Source: Alistipes sp. (GTDB lineage: Bacteria; Bacteroidota; Bacteroidia; Bacteroidales; Rikenellaceae). Taken from it: 59,960 bases of DNA. The translations under genes and the position numbers were made by a program. Below the pieces are notes generated by a model that saw only the letters and a program-made list of their open reading frames with translations, had not been told where the DNA came from and searched no databases. Below, piece after piece: positions 53,004-59,951 of the stretch. The DNA lies in NCBI GenBank assembly GCA_017408825.1, contig JAFQTX010000015.1, forward strand, positions 1 to 59,960, given 5' to 3'. The first letter of the stretch is position 1; every line of letters starts with the position of its first letter.

Positions 53004-53723
53004 ATGAAACCATATAACCAGGAGCAGACCAAAAAGGAGCAGGTTGAGCAGATGTTTGATAATATCGCACCTACGTACGATCGACTAAACCATATTTTGT
53101 CGTTTAATATTGATAAGCTATGGCGTAGGCGTGTGGTGCGCATCCTACGTAAGTCAAATCCTGATATGGTTATGGATATGGCAACGGGTACAGGCGATCT
53201 GGCAATAGCTATGGCTCGCCGTATAAAAGATGTTCGCATCTTAGGTATAGACCTCTCCGAGGAGATGCTTGCCGTAGCTCGTCAAAAAATTGAGAGTGAG
53301 GGTGTTAGTGATAGTATTGAAGTCAAGAAGGGTGATGCTGAGAACCTTACATTTGTCGATAGCGAAACTATGGATGCCGCAACTGTTGCCTTTGGTGTGC
53401 GAAACTTCGAAAACCTTGAGAAGGGACTTGCGGAGATTTATCGTACGTTGCGCACCGGAGGCAAGCTCATAGTGTTGGAGTTCTCGATACCTCGTAACCC
53501 TCTGGTACGCTGGGTATATGCACAATATTCACACCGTCTGTTACCACGCATCGGCGCGATGCTCTCGAAGGATCGTCAGGCATACGACTACCTGCCCGAC
53601 TCTGTGGAGGAGTTTCCCTCGCCCGAGCGTTTTGCCGAGATATTGCGAGGTGTAGGTTTCAGCGATATAAAGGCTCGTTCGCAGAGCTTTGGTATCGCAC
53701 ATATTTATGAAGCAACAAAGTAG
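53004..53723 (+). CDS. ubiE: Demethylmenaquinone methyltransferase
   Basis: A 239-residue SAM-dependent methyltransferase for the last step of menaquinone synthesis (UbiE/MenG). The start KKEQVEQMFDNIAPTYDRLN and the SAM motif MDMATGTGDLAIA are hallmarks. NFENLEKGLAEIYRTLRTGG and the C-terminal GIAHIYEATK are also typical. The next gene starts 4 bases later, so the operon continues. Confidence 0.94.
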   Translation: MKPYNQEQTKKEQVEQMFDNIAPTYDRLNHILSFNIDKLWRRRVVRILRKSNPDMVMDMATGTGDLAIAMARRIKDVRILGIDLSEEMLAVARQKIESEGVSDSIEVKKGDAENLTFVDSETMDAATVAFGVRNFENLEKGLAEIYRTLRTGGKLIVLEFSIPRNPLVRWVYAQYSHRLLPRIGAMLSKDRQAYDYLPDSVEEFPSPERFAEILRGVGFSDIKARSQSFGIAHIYEATK

Positions 53724-53727
53724 AGTT

Positions 53728-54234
53728 ATGTTTAAGCGATTGAGATATTTTATAGTGTTGTGCTTCACGCTGCTCACTGTCACGTCAGCAAAGGCCGATA
53801 TTCTCGACAAGTTTCATTTCGAGCGATTTATCACCGTCACCCACGTGTCAAGTTCGGGAATGAACCTCTGGGTAGAGATTCGTAGCGACTGGGCACATAC
53901 ACTGATTATTAAAAAGGGAAAGGTGGATGTTAAAATTCACGGTAACCAAGTGGCTACCATAGAGTTGCGTGATAAGATTAAGATCCCACCACGCTCCACA
54001 ACCAGGGTGTTGATACCGTTGCGTTTTTCGGCAAACAACACCCTATCGTTGCAGCGAATTTTGCGTCATCTGATCCAATATGGGGGTCTAAACACCACGA
54101 TAGATTACCGTGTGAGGGCGGGTATTAAGGTGCTGAAGATTAATTTTTCAGATAAAAATGTTGCAGTTTCTGAAATTTTGAATAACTTCGCATTATCAAA
54201 TGAGAGTTTGCAGGAGCTTGTAAATATGATTTAA
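53728..54234 (+). CDS. Small exported protein, LEA14/WHy-like
   Basis: A 168-residue protein with a signal peptide (1-23, ending SAKAD). Alternating strands follow, with the layout of an LEA type 2 (WHy) domain: GMNLWVEIRSDW, then IKKGKVDVKIHGN, then IPPRSTTRVLIPLRF. The frame is open back to 53689, but that part overlaps ubiE and lacks a signal peptide, so the ATG at 53728 is chosen. The LEA14 likeness is a pattern judgement by eye. No function is proposed beyond an envelope location. Confidence 0.65.
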   Translation: MFKRLRYFIVLCFTLLTVTSAKADILDKFHFERFITVTHVSSSGMNLWVEIRSDWAHTLIIKKGKVDVKIHGNQVATIELRDKIKIPPRSTTRVLIPLRFSANNTLSLQRILRHLIQYGGLNTTIDYRVRAGIKVLKINFSDKNVAVSEILNNFALSNESLQELVNMI

Positions 54235-54249
54235 TTACCTGATTTGTAG

Positions 54250-55023
54250 ATGAAGAGAGTATTTTTTATCATAGCCATGTGCCTACTAATGTGCGGTGTT
54301 GATGCATCAGCACAGTTTATATCGTCGAAGAAGAGCTCTTTGAAAGTTAGAAGCAGTAGCGGTGGTGTTGTTACCATCGTTGAGGACTCGTGTACAATGG
54401 CTGCAGTAGCTCGTATAGAGAGAGAAGTAAAGACCCCAGCAAAGGTTGGTGGTTATCGTTTTGTGATCTTCCACGACTCGGAACAGTTTGCTGACGAGCG
54501 TGCCACTAAGGCCCTGCGCAAGTTCCGTAGTACGGTGAAGAATGTAACTTCGTACATCAATGTTGAGAGCCCAACATATCGTATCTTGGTTGGCGATTGT
54601 TTCGATCAGGAGGATGTTGCTATTCTTCGCCAGAAGCTCGAGGATGATTATCCCGATGCAGCTCTCTCGGAGGAGGATATTCCATTGCGATTGTTGTTGC
54701 GTGTGGAGGGTTCTAACTATCTTAAGATCGAGCGTAATGGCGTAGTCACTGGTGGCGTTGAGTTTGAGGAGACCTATTTCGATGCTGAGAGCATTGATAA
54801 TGAGGAGGATGAGAGTGTTGTTATCGAGACACCTGCAGACTACGTACAGCCTGCCGAGGAGGGTGTCATAGCTCAACCCGAGGAGGGTGCGACAATAGCC
54901 AAGCCTCTGGAGAAGGAGCTAACCATCATTGCCCCTCCTGTTGAAGAGGATCAGACTCAGTTAATAGCTAAGCCACTTGAGGAACAAGAGGCGGCTGTCA
55001 TAGAAAGACCTATTGAGGAGTAA
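54250..55023 (+). CDS. Exported SPOR-like protein with acidic Glu/Pro tail
   Basis: A 257-residue protein with a signal peptide (1-22, DASAQ). The middle part (about 66-148) follows the SPOR pattern: GGYRFVIFHDSEQFADE, a helix, SPTYRILVGDCFDQEDV, then a helix. SPOR domains bind denuded glycan strands at division septa. The C-terminal third repeats segments of the type I(A/E)(Q/K/R)P.EE, probably disordered. It follows the LEA14-like gene by 15 bases. Confidence 0.72.
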   Translation: MKRVFFIIAMCLLMCGVDASAQFISSKKSSLKVRSSSGGVVTIVEDSCTMAAVARIEREVKTPAKVGGYRFVIFHDSEQFADERATKALRKFRSTVKNVTSYINVESPTYRILVGDCFDQEDVAILRQKLEDDYPDAALSEEDIPLRLLLRVEGSNYLKIERNGVVTGGVEFEETYFDAESIDNEEDESVVIETPADYVQPAEEGVIAQPEEGATIAKPLEKELTIIAPPVEEDQTQLIAKPLEEQEAAVIERPIEE

Positions 55024-55070
55024 TACTTAATAGTTTATAATAACTTTCAAACATAATAAAATTTACAACT

Positions 55071-55394
55071 ATGAAGAAGATGTTTGTTATCGTAGCTATG
55101 TTTGTTGCGGCTACAATGGTTGCTTGCTGTGGCGAGCAGGGTAAGGAGAATAAGGAGTGCTGTGGTGAGCAGAAGACAGAGTGCACAAGCGAGTGCGCTG
55201 GCGACTGCAAGAAGGAGTGCGATAAGGCTGAGTGCAAGGGCGAGTGCAAAAAGGAGTGCGATAAGGCTGAGTGCAAGGGCGAGTGCAAGAAGGAGTGCGA
55301 TAAGGCTGAGTGCAAGAAGGAGTGTGACAAGGCTGAGTGCGAGAAGAAGGCAGAGGCCCCAGCAGAGGCTCCAGCAGCTCCAGAGGCAAAATAA
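55071..55394 (+). CDS. Small Cys-rich lipoprotein with 13-residue repeats
   Basis: A 107-residue lipoprotein. The signal ends in TMVAC with C19 as the lipid anchor. The mature part has 16 further Cys, most spaced C-x3-C-x3-C-x4. From C50 the unit CDKAECKGECKKE repeats twice, then shorter forms follow. The end is Ala/Pro/Glu-rich. Such a chain could chelate soft metals or form many disulfides at the cell surface, a guess from composition. It is the first of three neighbouring small lipoproteins that share the MKK.F...AMF...VAC(C/G)GEQ start. Function unknown. Confidence 0.8.
   Translation: MKKMFVIVAMFVAATMVACCGEQGKENKECCGEQKTECTSECAGDCKKECDKAECKGECKKECDKAECKGECKKECDKAECKKECDKAECEKKAEAPAEAPAAPEAK
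55218..55340 (+). repeat. In-frame 39-base tandem repeats in the Cys-rich gene
   Basis: Units at 55218-55256 and 55257-55295 are nearly identical. They are followed by a 27-base short unit (55296-55322) and a partial one. The array keeps the frame and could vary in number by slippage. Confidence 0.8.
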
Positions 55395-55442
55395 ATCAAC
55401 TCTTGAGATAACGGTGCTCGGAGCGCCGTATCGAGCAAAACG

Positions 55443-55476
55443 GCGAGTGGTCAAGTGTGTGTACCACTCGCTTTTT
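55443..55476 (+). terminator. Terminator after the Cys-rich lipoprotein
   Basis: GCGAGTGGT (55443-55451) and ACCACTCGC (55463-55471), then five T. Confidence 0.85.
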
Positions 55477-55599
55477 CGTATATATATGCTGCCTATTTTA
55501 TGATAAAACGTTGATATAATATGCTCTCAAAGTGTCTCTTAATATATAATCGAGCGAGGCAATATTTATATCATAAAGTAGACTTTTTTGCATAAAAAC

Positions 55600-55630
55600 T
55601 TGTTTTAATAAAATAAAATATTTAATTTTG
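55600..55630 (+). promoter_or_regulatory. Promoter of the Ala/Glu/Pro lipoprotein
   Basis: TTG (55600-55602), 20 bases, TAATTTTG (55623-55630). It shows that this gene has its own transcript. Confidence 0.65.
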
Positions 55631-55670
55631 TATTGAAAAGCAATTATTCATTTAACTAAACTTTACAATT

Positions 55671-55877
55671 ATGAAGAAGGTATTTATGTTTGCTGCTATG
55701 TTCGCAGCTGTTGCATTGGTAGCTTGCGGTGGCGAGCAGGCTAAGGAGGAGAAGGCTGCTGAGGAGGCACCTGTTGCTGAGGAGGTTGTTGAGGCACCTG
55801 CTGCTGAGGAGGCTCCAGCTGCTGAGGAGGCTCCAGTTGCTGAGGAGGCACCTGCTGCTGAGGAGGCTGCAAAATAA
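55671..55877 (+). CDS. Small lipoprotein with Ala/Glu/Pro repeats
   Basis: A 68-residue lipoprotein. The signal MKKVFMFAAMFAAVALVAC has C19 as the anchor, followed by GGEQ. The remaining 45 residues are built from APAAEE/APVAEE hexamers, so the chain is acidic, extended and almost surely disordered. The first 70 bases of the gene match those of the gene at 56060 with only scattered changes, a sign of recent duplication of the leader. It is a single-gene transcript between its own promoter and terminator. Function unknown. Confidence 0.8.
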   Translation: MKKVFMFAAMFAAVALVACGGEQAKEEKAAEEAPVAEEVVEAPAAEEAPAAEEAPVAEEAPAAEEAAK

Positions 55878-55899
55878 TTTAAGCGTATCAACGTTGTAG

Positions 55900-55925
55900 G
55901 GACCAGCATATGCTGGTCCTTTTTT
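55900..55925 (+). terminator. Terminator after the Ala/Glu/Pro lipoprotein
   Basis: GGACCAGCA and TGCTGGTCC pair perfectly around TA, followed by six T. Confidence 0.88.
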
Positions 55926-56012
55926 ATATGTTGCTATCTGGGTAGATGTGTGGTGCGCTTTTAATGGAACAAAATGGACCACTAACTTGTGTTCAAGTAT
56001 AGAAAAAAGCAC

Positions 56013-56020
56013 TATCTTTG
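56013..56020 (+). promoter_or_regulatory. -7 element of the third small lipoprotein
   Basis: TATCTTTG, with a possible TTG at 55987-55989 (spacing 23, slightly long). Confidence 0.5.
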
Positions 56021-56059
56021 TGCTAATATAAATACCACAAAACAAATACTTAAACTATT

Positions 56060-56449
56060 ATGAAGAAGATTTTTACATTTGCTGCTATGTTTGCAGCTGT
56101 TGCACTTGTTGCTTGCGGTGGCGAGCAGCCAAAGCAGACTGAGGAGGTTGATGATGTAACTCTCGAGGTTATTGAGGATGCTGCAGAGGATGCCGCAGAG
56201 GATGTATTCGGCGACATCGCTGATGAGGCTGAGGAGATGACCAATGCTGCAGTGAAGAGCGCTAAGGAGATGACAGATGCTGCTGTGAAGAGCGCAAAGG
56301 AGATGACTGATGCTGCTTTGAAGGAGGCTGACAAGATTGTTGCTGGCTCGTCAAAGGTTGTAAAGGCTGCCGCTAAGGAGGCTGAGAAGGCTATGAACGA
56401 CGCTGCTAAGGAGGCTGAGAAGGCTTTGAAGGATGCTTTCAAATTCTAA
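56060..56449 (+). CDS. Small lipoprotein with 11-residue amphipathic repeats
   Basis: A 129-residue lipoprotein with signal MKKIFTFAAMFAAVALVAC (C19) and GGEQ. An acidic segment (about 27-60) follows. Then come six units of 11 residues, the first three being MTNAAVKSAKE, MTDAAVKSAKE and MTDAALKEADK and later ones of the AAKEAEKALKD type. The 11-mer Ala/Lys/Glu pattern is like group 3 LEA proteins and apolipoproteins, which form long amphipathic helices on membranes or when dried. That comparison is structural analogy only. It has its own promoter and terminator. Confidence 0.82.
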   Translation: MKKIFTFAAMFAAVALVACGGEQPKQTEEVDDVTLEVIEDAAEDAAEDVFGDIADEAEEMTNAAVKSAKEMTDAAVKSAKEMTDAALKEADKIVAGSSKVVKAAAKEAEKAMNDAAKEAEKALKDAFKF

Positions 56450-56473
56450 TTTGTAGTACACAACTTAACACGT

Positions 56474-56506
56474 GGGGTTTGACTTCGAGGGTCAAGCCCC
56501 ATTTTT
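56474..56506 (+). terminator. Terminator after the 11-mer repeat lipoprotein
   Basis: GGGGTTTGAC and GTCAAGCCCC (one G.T pair), then ATTTTT. It touches the stop region of the convergent DUF5689 gene. Confidence 0.82.
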
Positions 56507-57257
56507 ATTGTATCAATATCTGTTGGGCAATGATGCGTAGCGCACAGCGCCTGTCATACCAATCTATGATGCCTATTAGCGTGCACCACTCCGAGGGTAT
56601 CACCTCGGTTGCGTGGTCACACTCCCTCGAGACAACAACCGGTAGAGTGTCGCGCCCATCGGTAAAGTGACGTAGGGTGTTACGAAGGGTTGTCGTTGTG
56701 TCGCACCACATCTGCCCCTGCTCTTCGTCTATGACCCGTAGTGACTCAACGTGAACATATCTCATCACACTGCTTGGCTCTATCTCGCTAACAGTCATTG
56801 TTGTAGGTTTGGGCGGTGTCCCCGTTATGCGGAGCATATTGACATAGTTGAGGATCTCGCCCTCGGGTATTCGATCTACGACATACCTATCTGTTGGCTC
56901 GTGGCCAATAACAAAGCGTGCCCCCTCTCGGCCGATATATAGGCCCGAGCAGTTCACCCTAACATCGCTATATAGTTTGATAATCTCCTCGACCTTTGGG
57001 CAATCTATACTGACCTCGATGCCTCCCGATGCATCGTTGATGACTATTGCTTTGTCTATGTCGCCATATCTGTCGTTGGCCACCACACACCCCTCGATAT
57101 ATAGATCCTGCTTGATGCGCACGGAGCTATCGTCGCACAAGGATTTTAGATAGGCTATCGAGACACACTGCTGTTTTGTTACGTCGGAGGCTTTGTCGCA
57201 GCCCACACCAAGGAGTAGCAGCAGCAGACTAATATGGAGAACAATCTCTCTCATCAC
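56505..57257 (-). CDS. DUF5689-type lipoprotein 1
   Basis: A 250-residue lipoprotein with lipobox LGVGC (C20). The opening (SIAYLKSLCDDSSVRIKQDL, then YIEGCVVANDRYGDID, AIVINDASGGIEVSID) is the DUF5689 pattern: an OB-fold-like module common in Bacteroidota surface proteins. Its start overlaps the end of the upstream paralogue by about 29 bases, a deep overlap kept because the signal peptide needs it. Function unknown; nucleic-acid or glycan binding has been suggested for OB folds in general. Confidence 0.75.
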   Translation of the reverse strand: MMREIVLHISLLLLLLGVGCDKASDVTKQQCVSIAYLKSLCDDSSVRIKQDLYIEGCVVANDRYGDIDKAIVINDASGGIEVSIDCPKVEEIIKLYSDVRVNCSGLYIGREGARFVIGHEPTDRYVVDRIPEGEILNYVNMLRITGTPPKPTTMTVSEIEPSSVMRYVHVESLRVIDEEQGQMWCDTTTTLRNTLRHFTDGRDTLPVVVSRECDHATEVIPSEWCTLIGIIDWYDRRCALRIIAQQILIQ

Positions 57258-58029
57258 GCATCTTTAGTTGATAGTGGTAAGTGTCGGGGTATTTGGCATA
57301 CTGAACGATACCTTGTAGCGAGAGTGTTGTGTTGGGAATATTTCGTGTGGCGTACGAGGCATACTCTCGTGTGTAGATCACCAAGGTGTCGTTGTCAGGG
57401 TCTACAAACGTAGCATATCCTCGCCACTTGGCATCCTTAAGTGTTTGGCCCGCAAGGGTGTCGATAGATGTTGAGCCTACAAGACTCAGCGAGTCGATAC
57501 ACACCAATCGTCCGCACCTCGCTCCATCTAACTCCTTGATGCGGAGGTGTTGTGCTCGGCGTGGTCTCACATCCGTACTTCGCACAATAACCCTATCAAC
57601 GAGTTGTTTCGTTGCCAGATACTCTATGTCATAGGGATCATGGGCTGCGGCCTGCTTACCCACTTGTAGCACCCCATATTTATAGCTTATAGCGCATCCC
57701 GATAGCCGAAGGGCAACCTTTAGCCCCTCGGGGAAATGGGTGTGCAGGTTGTAGCCACCAACCATCACCTCTACAGCTCCGCTATCATCCTCGACAACCA
57801 TCGAGCGATAGAAGTTTGAGGCGCTGTCCGACGATGTCACACGCCCCACGATGATGAGATCCTCTGCGATGTGTGACACCTCGGTGGGAGAGGCGTAGTC
57901 GTGTAGCTCCTTTATTGAGAGTGTAGCCGTGGGAAACACGCTGTTCGGAGTCGGTTCATCGACCTCTCTATTGCATCCTACCAGCAATAGGGTTACACCA
58001 ATGATTACCAACACCTTATGGCGTAGCAT
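57229..58029 (-). CDS. DUF5689-type lipoprotein 2
   Basis: A 266-residue lipoprotein with lipobox LLLVGC. It carries the same module as its downstream neighbour (SIKELHDYA.., DLIIVGRVTSSDSASNFYRS, then VVEDDSGAVEVMV). The frame is open to 58056, but the ATG at 58029 starts right at the signal peptide (MLRHKVLVIIGV) and avoids overlap with serB, which ends at 58035. The two paralogues are clearly diverged, so the duplication is old. Probably read from the serB promoter. Confidence 0.76.
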   Translation of the reverse strand: MLRHKVLVIIGVTLLLVGCNREVDEPTPNSVFPTATLSIKELHDYASPTEVSHIAEDLIIVGRVTSSDSASNFYRSMVVEDDSGAVEVMVGGYNLHTHFPEGLKVALRLSGCAISYKYGVLQVGKQAAAHDPYDIEYLATKQLVDRVIVRSTDVRPRRAQHLRIKELDGARCGRLVCIDSLSLVGSTSIDTLAGQTLKDAKWRGYATFVDPDNDTLVIYTREYASYATRNIPNTTLSLQGIVQYAKYPDTYHYQLKMRDERDCSPY

Positions 58030-58034
58030 AGCTC

Positions 58035-59264
58035 CTACTTTTTGCTCTCTACCCACGAGTCTTTAAGGCCCAGGAAGTAGAGTATGCCATCGAGACCTAC
58101 GGTAGATATTGATTGGCTTGCTGTGGCACGCACCTTTGGTTTGGCGTGGAATGCTATGCCGAGGCCTGCGATGTTGAGCATCGGGAGGTCGTTAGCACCA
58201 TCACCCACAGCTACCGACTGCTGGATGTCGATATTCTCAAACTGACAGAGTAGTCGTAGTAGCTCGGCCTTGCGTGCGCCATCCACAATCTCGCCGGTGT
58301 AGCGTCCTGTGAGCTTGCCATCTTCGACCTCGAGCTCGTTGGCATATACGTAGTCGAAGCCAAAGCGACGCTTAAGATAGTTGCCAAAGTATGTGAAGCC
58401 ACCCGAGAGGATGGCGGTCTTGTAGCCTACACGCTTCAGGATAGTCATCATACGATCGACACCCTCGGTGATAGGTAGGTTCACTGCGATATCCTCCATC
58501 ACGCTCACGTCCAAGCCTTTGAGCAGTGCTACACGCTCCTTGAAACTCTCGCGGAAGTCTATCTCGCCACGCATGGCACGCTCGGTGATGTCACGCACCT
58601 TGTCGCCCACGCCAGCACGGTCGGCAAGCTCGTCGATAACCTCGGTGGTGATAAGCGTAGAGTCCATATCGAAGCATATAAGACGGCGTGAGCGGCGGAA
58701 TATGCCATCCTTCTGGAACGATATATCTACATCGCCCTTTGTGGCTATGCGCATCAGTGCACGCTGGAAGTCTCCCTTGTCCGAGAGTGTGCCACGCACC
58801 GAGAACTCGATACTTGTCTTTGGTGTGCGCTCATCCTCCAATAGGGGCATACGTCCTGTGAGGCGGTTGATGTCGTCGATGTTTAGTCCCTCCTCTGATA
58901 TTGCCTGTGTCACCTCGGATATATGCTCTGCGGTGATCTTACGACCTACCAAAGTGATGATATATCGATTTTTGCCCTGTCCTGTCACCCAGTTGCTATA
59001 CTCCTCGACGGTGATAGGCTCAAAGCGTATGGTGATGTTCATCTCCGAGGCCTTGAATAGCAACTCCTTCATAATCTGTCCTGAGCGCTCGGGCGTGGTC
59101 ATAAAGAGGATGCCGAGGGTCAGTGATTGGTGGATATTGGACTGGCCAATGTCGAGGATGAAGGCGTCGTGGCGTGCGAGTATTCCCGTAAGCGACGATG
59201 TTAGTCCTGGCTTATCCTCGCCAGAGATGTTAATTTGTATTATTTCTATGTTGTCACGCTTCAT
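58035..59264 (-). CDS. serB: Phosphoserine phosphatase with N-terminal ACT-like region
   Basis: A 409-residue HAD phosphatase for the last step of serine synthesis. Residues 1-185 form two ACT-like modules (IINISGEDKPGLTSSLTGIL and RYIITLVGRKITAEHIS), probably sensing serine. The HAD core has DMDST (199-203), the GGF-type motif LSGGFTYF and GDGANDLPML. This long form is usual in the phylum. The promoter box lies at 59297-59304. Confidence 0.94.
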   Translation of the reverse strand: MKRDNIEIIQINISGEDKPGLTSSLTGILARHDAFILDIGQSNIHQSLTLGILFMTTPERSGQIMKELLFKASEMNITIRFEPITVEEYSNWVTGQGKNRYIITLVGRKITAEHISEVTQAISEEGLNIDDINRLTGRMPLLEDERTPKTSIEFSVRGTLSDKGDFQRALMRIATKGDVDISFQKDGIFRRSRRLICFDMDSTLITTEVIDELADRAGVGDKVRDITERAMRGEIDFRESFKERVALLKGLDVSVMEDIAVNLPITEGVDRMMTILKRVGYKTAILSGGFTYFGNYLKRRFGFDYVYANELEVEDGKLTGRYTGEIVDGARKAELLRLLCQFENIDIQQSVAVGDGANDLPMLNIAGLGIAFHAKPKVRATASQSISTVGLDGILYFLGLKDSWVESKK

Positions 59265-59296
59265 GGGTGAAAAGTAATTTTTATGTTTGACGTGTA

Positions 59297-59304
59297 CAAA
59301 TATA
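59297..59304 (-). promoter_or_regulatory. serB -7 element
   Basis: TATATTTG on the minus strand, about 33 bases before the serB ATG. Confidence 0.55.
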
Positions 59305-59355
59305 GGAAATTTTAGACAATTAGCATATCCTTTTGTTGCTAATCTTGATAAATTT

Positions 59356-59592
59356 TTATTCTATGTGAAGTTTTATTAGCTCTTCGCCCAGACGATGCAG
59401 GTGGCGTTCGATATCTTGCATGCGCTCGAACGAGGGTTTCTTGCGTCCGCTTACATAGTGTTGCATAAGTGTACGGTTTATCCCTAATTCACGTGCAATA
59501 GCCGCGACATTAAGCTCAGGGAAATGCTCGAAGATAGTGCCAACGGGATTCTCCCGCTCGATGAGTGTTAGAGGAGTCTCAAGTGGTTTCAT
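59356..59592 (-). CDS. Small helix-turn-helix protein
   Basis: A 78-residue protein with an XRE-type HTH in its middle (about 28-60: NVAAIARELGINRTLMQHYV, then SGRKKPSFERMQDIE). The C-terminal helix HLHRLGEELIKLHIE could make a dimer. The size and the HTH fit an antitoxin-like or phage-type regulator, but no toxin-sized partner is adjacent on either side. It has its own TACCTTTG box. Confidence 0.75.
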   Translation of the reverse strand: MKPLETPLTLIERENPVGTIFEHFPELNVAAIARELGINRTLMQHYVSGRKKPSFERMQDIERHLHRLGEELIKLHIE

Positions 59593-59608
59593 GGTATATG
59601 CTTTTCCA

Positions 59609-59616
59609 CAAAGGTA
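59609..59616 (-). promoter_or_regulatory. -7 element of the HTH gene
   Basis: TACCTTTG on the minus strand, 17 bases before the ATG. Confidence 0.5.
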
Positions 59617-59822
59617 ATCAATTCCAAGCGAAAAAACATATTATTGATGAAAATATTTTGTTGAATCTATTATAAGCCAGCTATTATGAGAGTGAATGTA
59701 TGAAAAGGTGAAATAATATGTTGTAATCAAGCTTTGTTGTGGTTTACATCTGGCGAATTAGTACTTGTGTAATATACTAAATAGAGATACAGAAAATAAT
59801 ATGTAGGTATATCTCTTAATTT

Positions 59823-59853
59823 AGGCTGACTAAAAAGTCTATTTTGTCGTTCT
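59823..59853 (-). repeat. Dispersed repeat, copy 3
   Basis: The reverse complement reads ACGACAAAATAGAC, then TTTTTAGTCAGCCT. It matches the right end of the element at 12992-13114 and of 391-463 (ACAAAATA.ACTTTTTATTCA.CCT). Similarity fades after about 30 bases. Confidence 0.55.
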
Positions 59854-59880
59854 TTGCCGTGATAAGTCATTATCTACGTC

Positions 59881-59951
59881 CGCTAACGAATTATCCATAG
59901 CAATGAGCAGTACGTTTTAGTACAGCCCATCGCTATGCAATTCGCCGAGCG
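59881..59951. repeat. Long imperfect palindrome at the right edge
   Basis: CATAGCAATGAGCAGTAC (59896-59913) and GTACAGCCCATCGCTATG (59920-59937) pair at 15 of 18 positions around a 6-base loop. The stem continues outward with CGAATT/AATTCG and CGCT/AGCG with small bulges. It may be a structured RNA, a terminator or the end of a mobile element. Confidence 0.5.

Noticed and set aside
55218-55870. Short tandem repeats resembling a CRISPR array
   Set aside because: They are in-frame coding repeats of 39 and 18 bases without unique spacers, inside lipoprotein genes with signal peptides.
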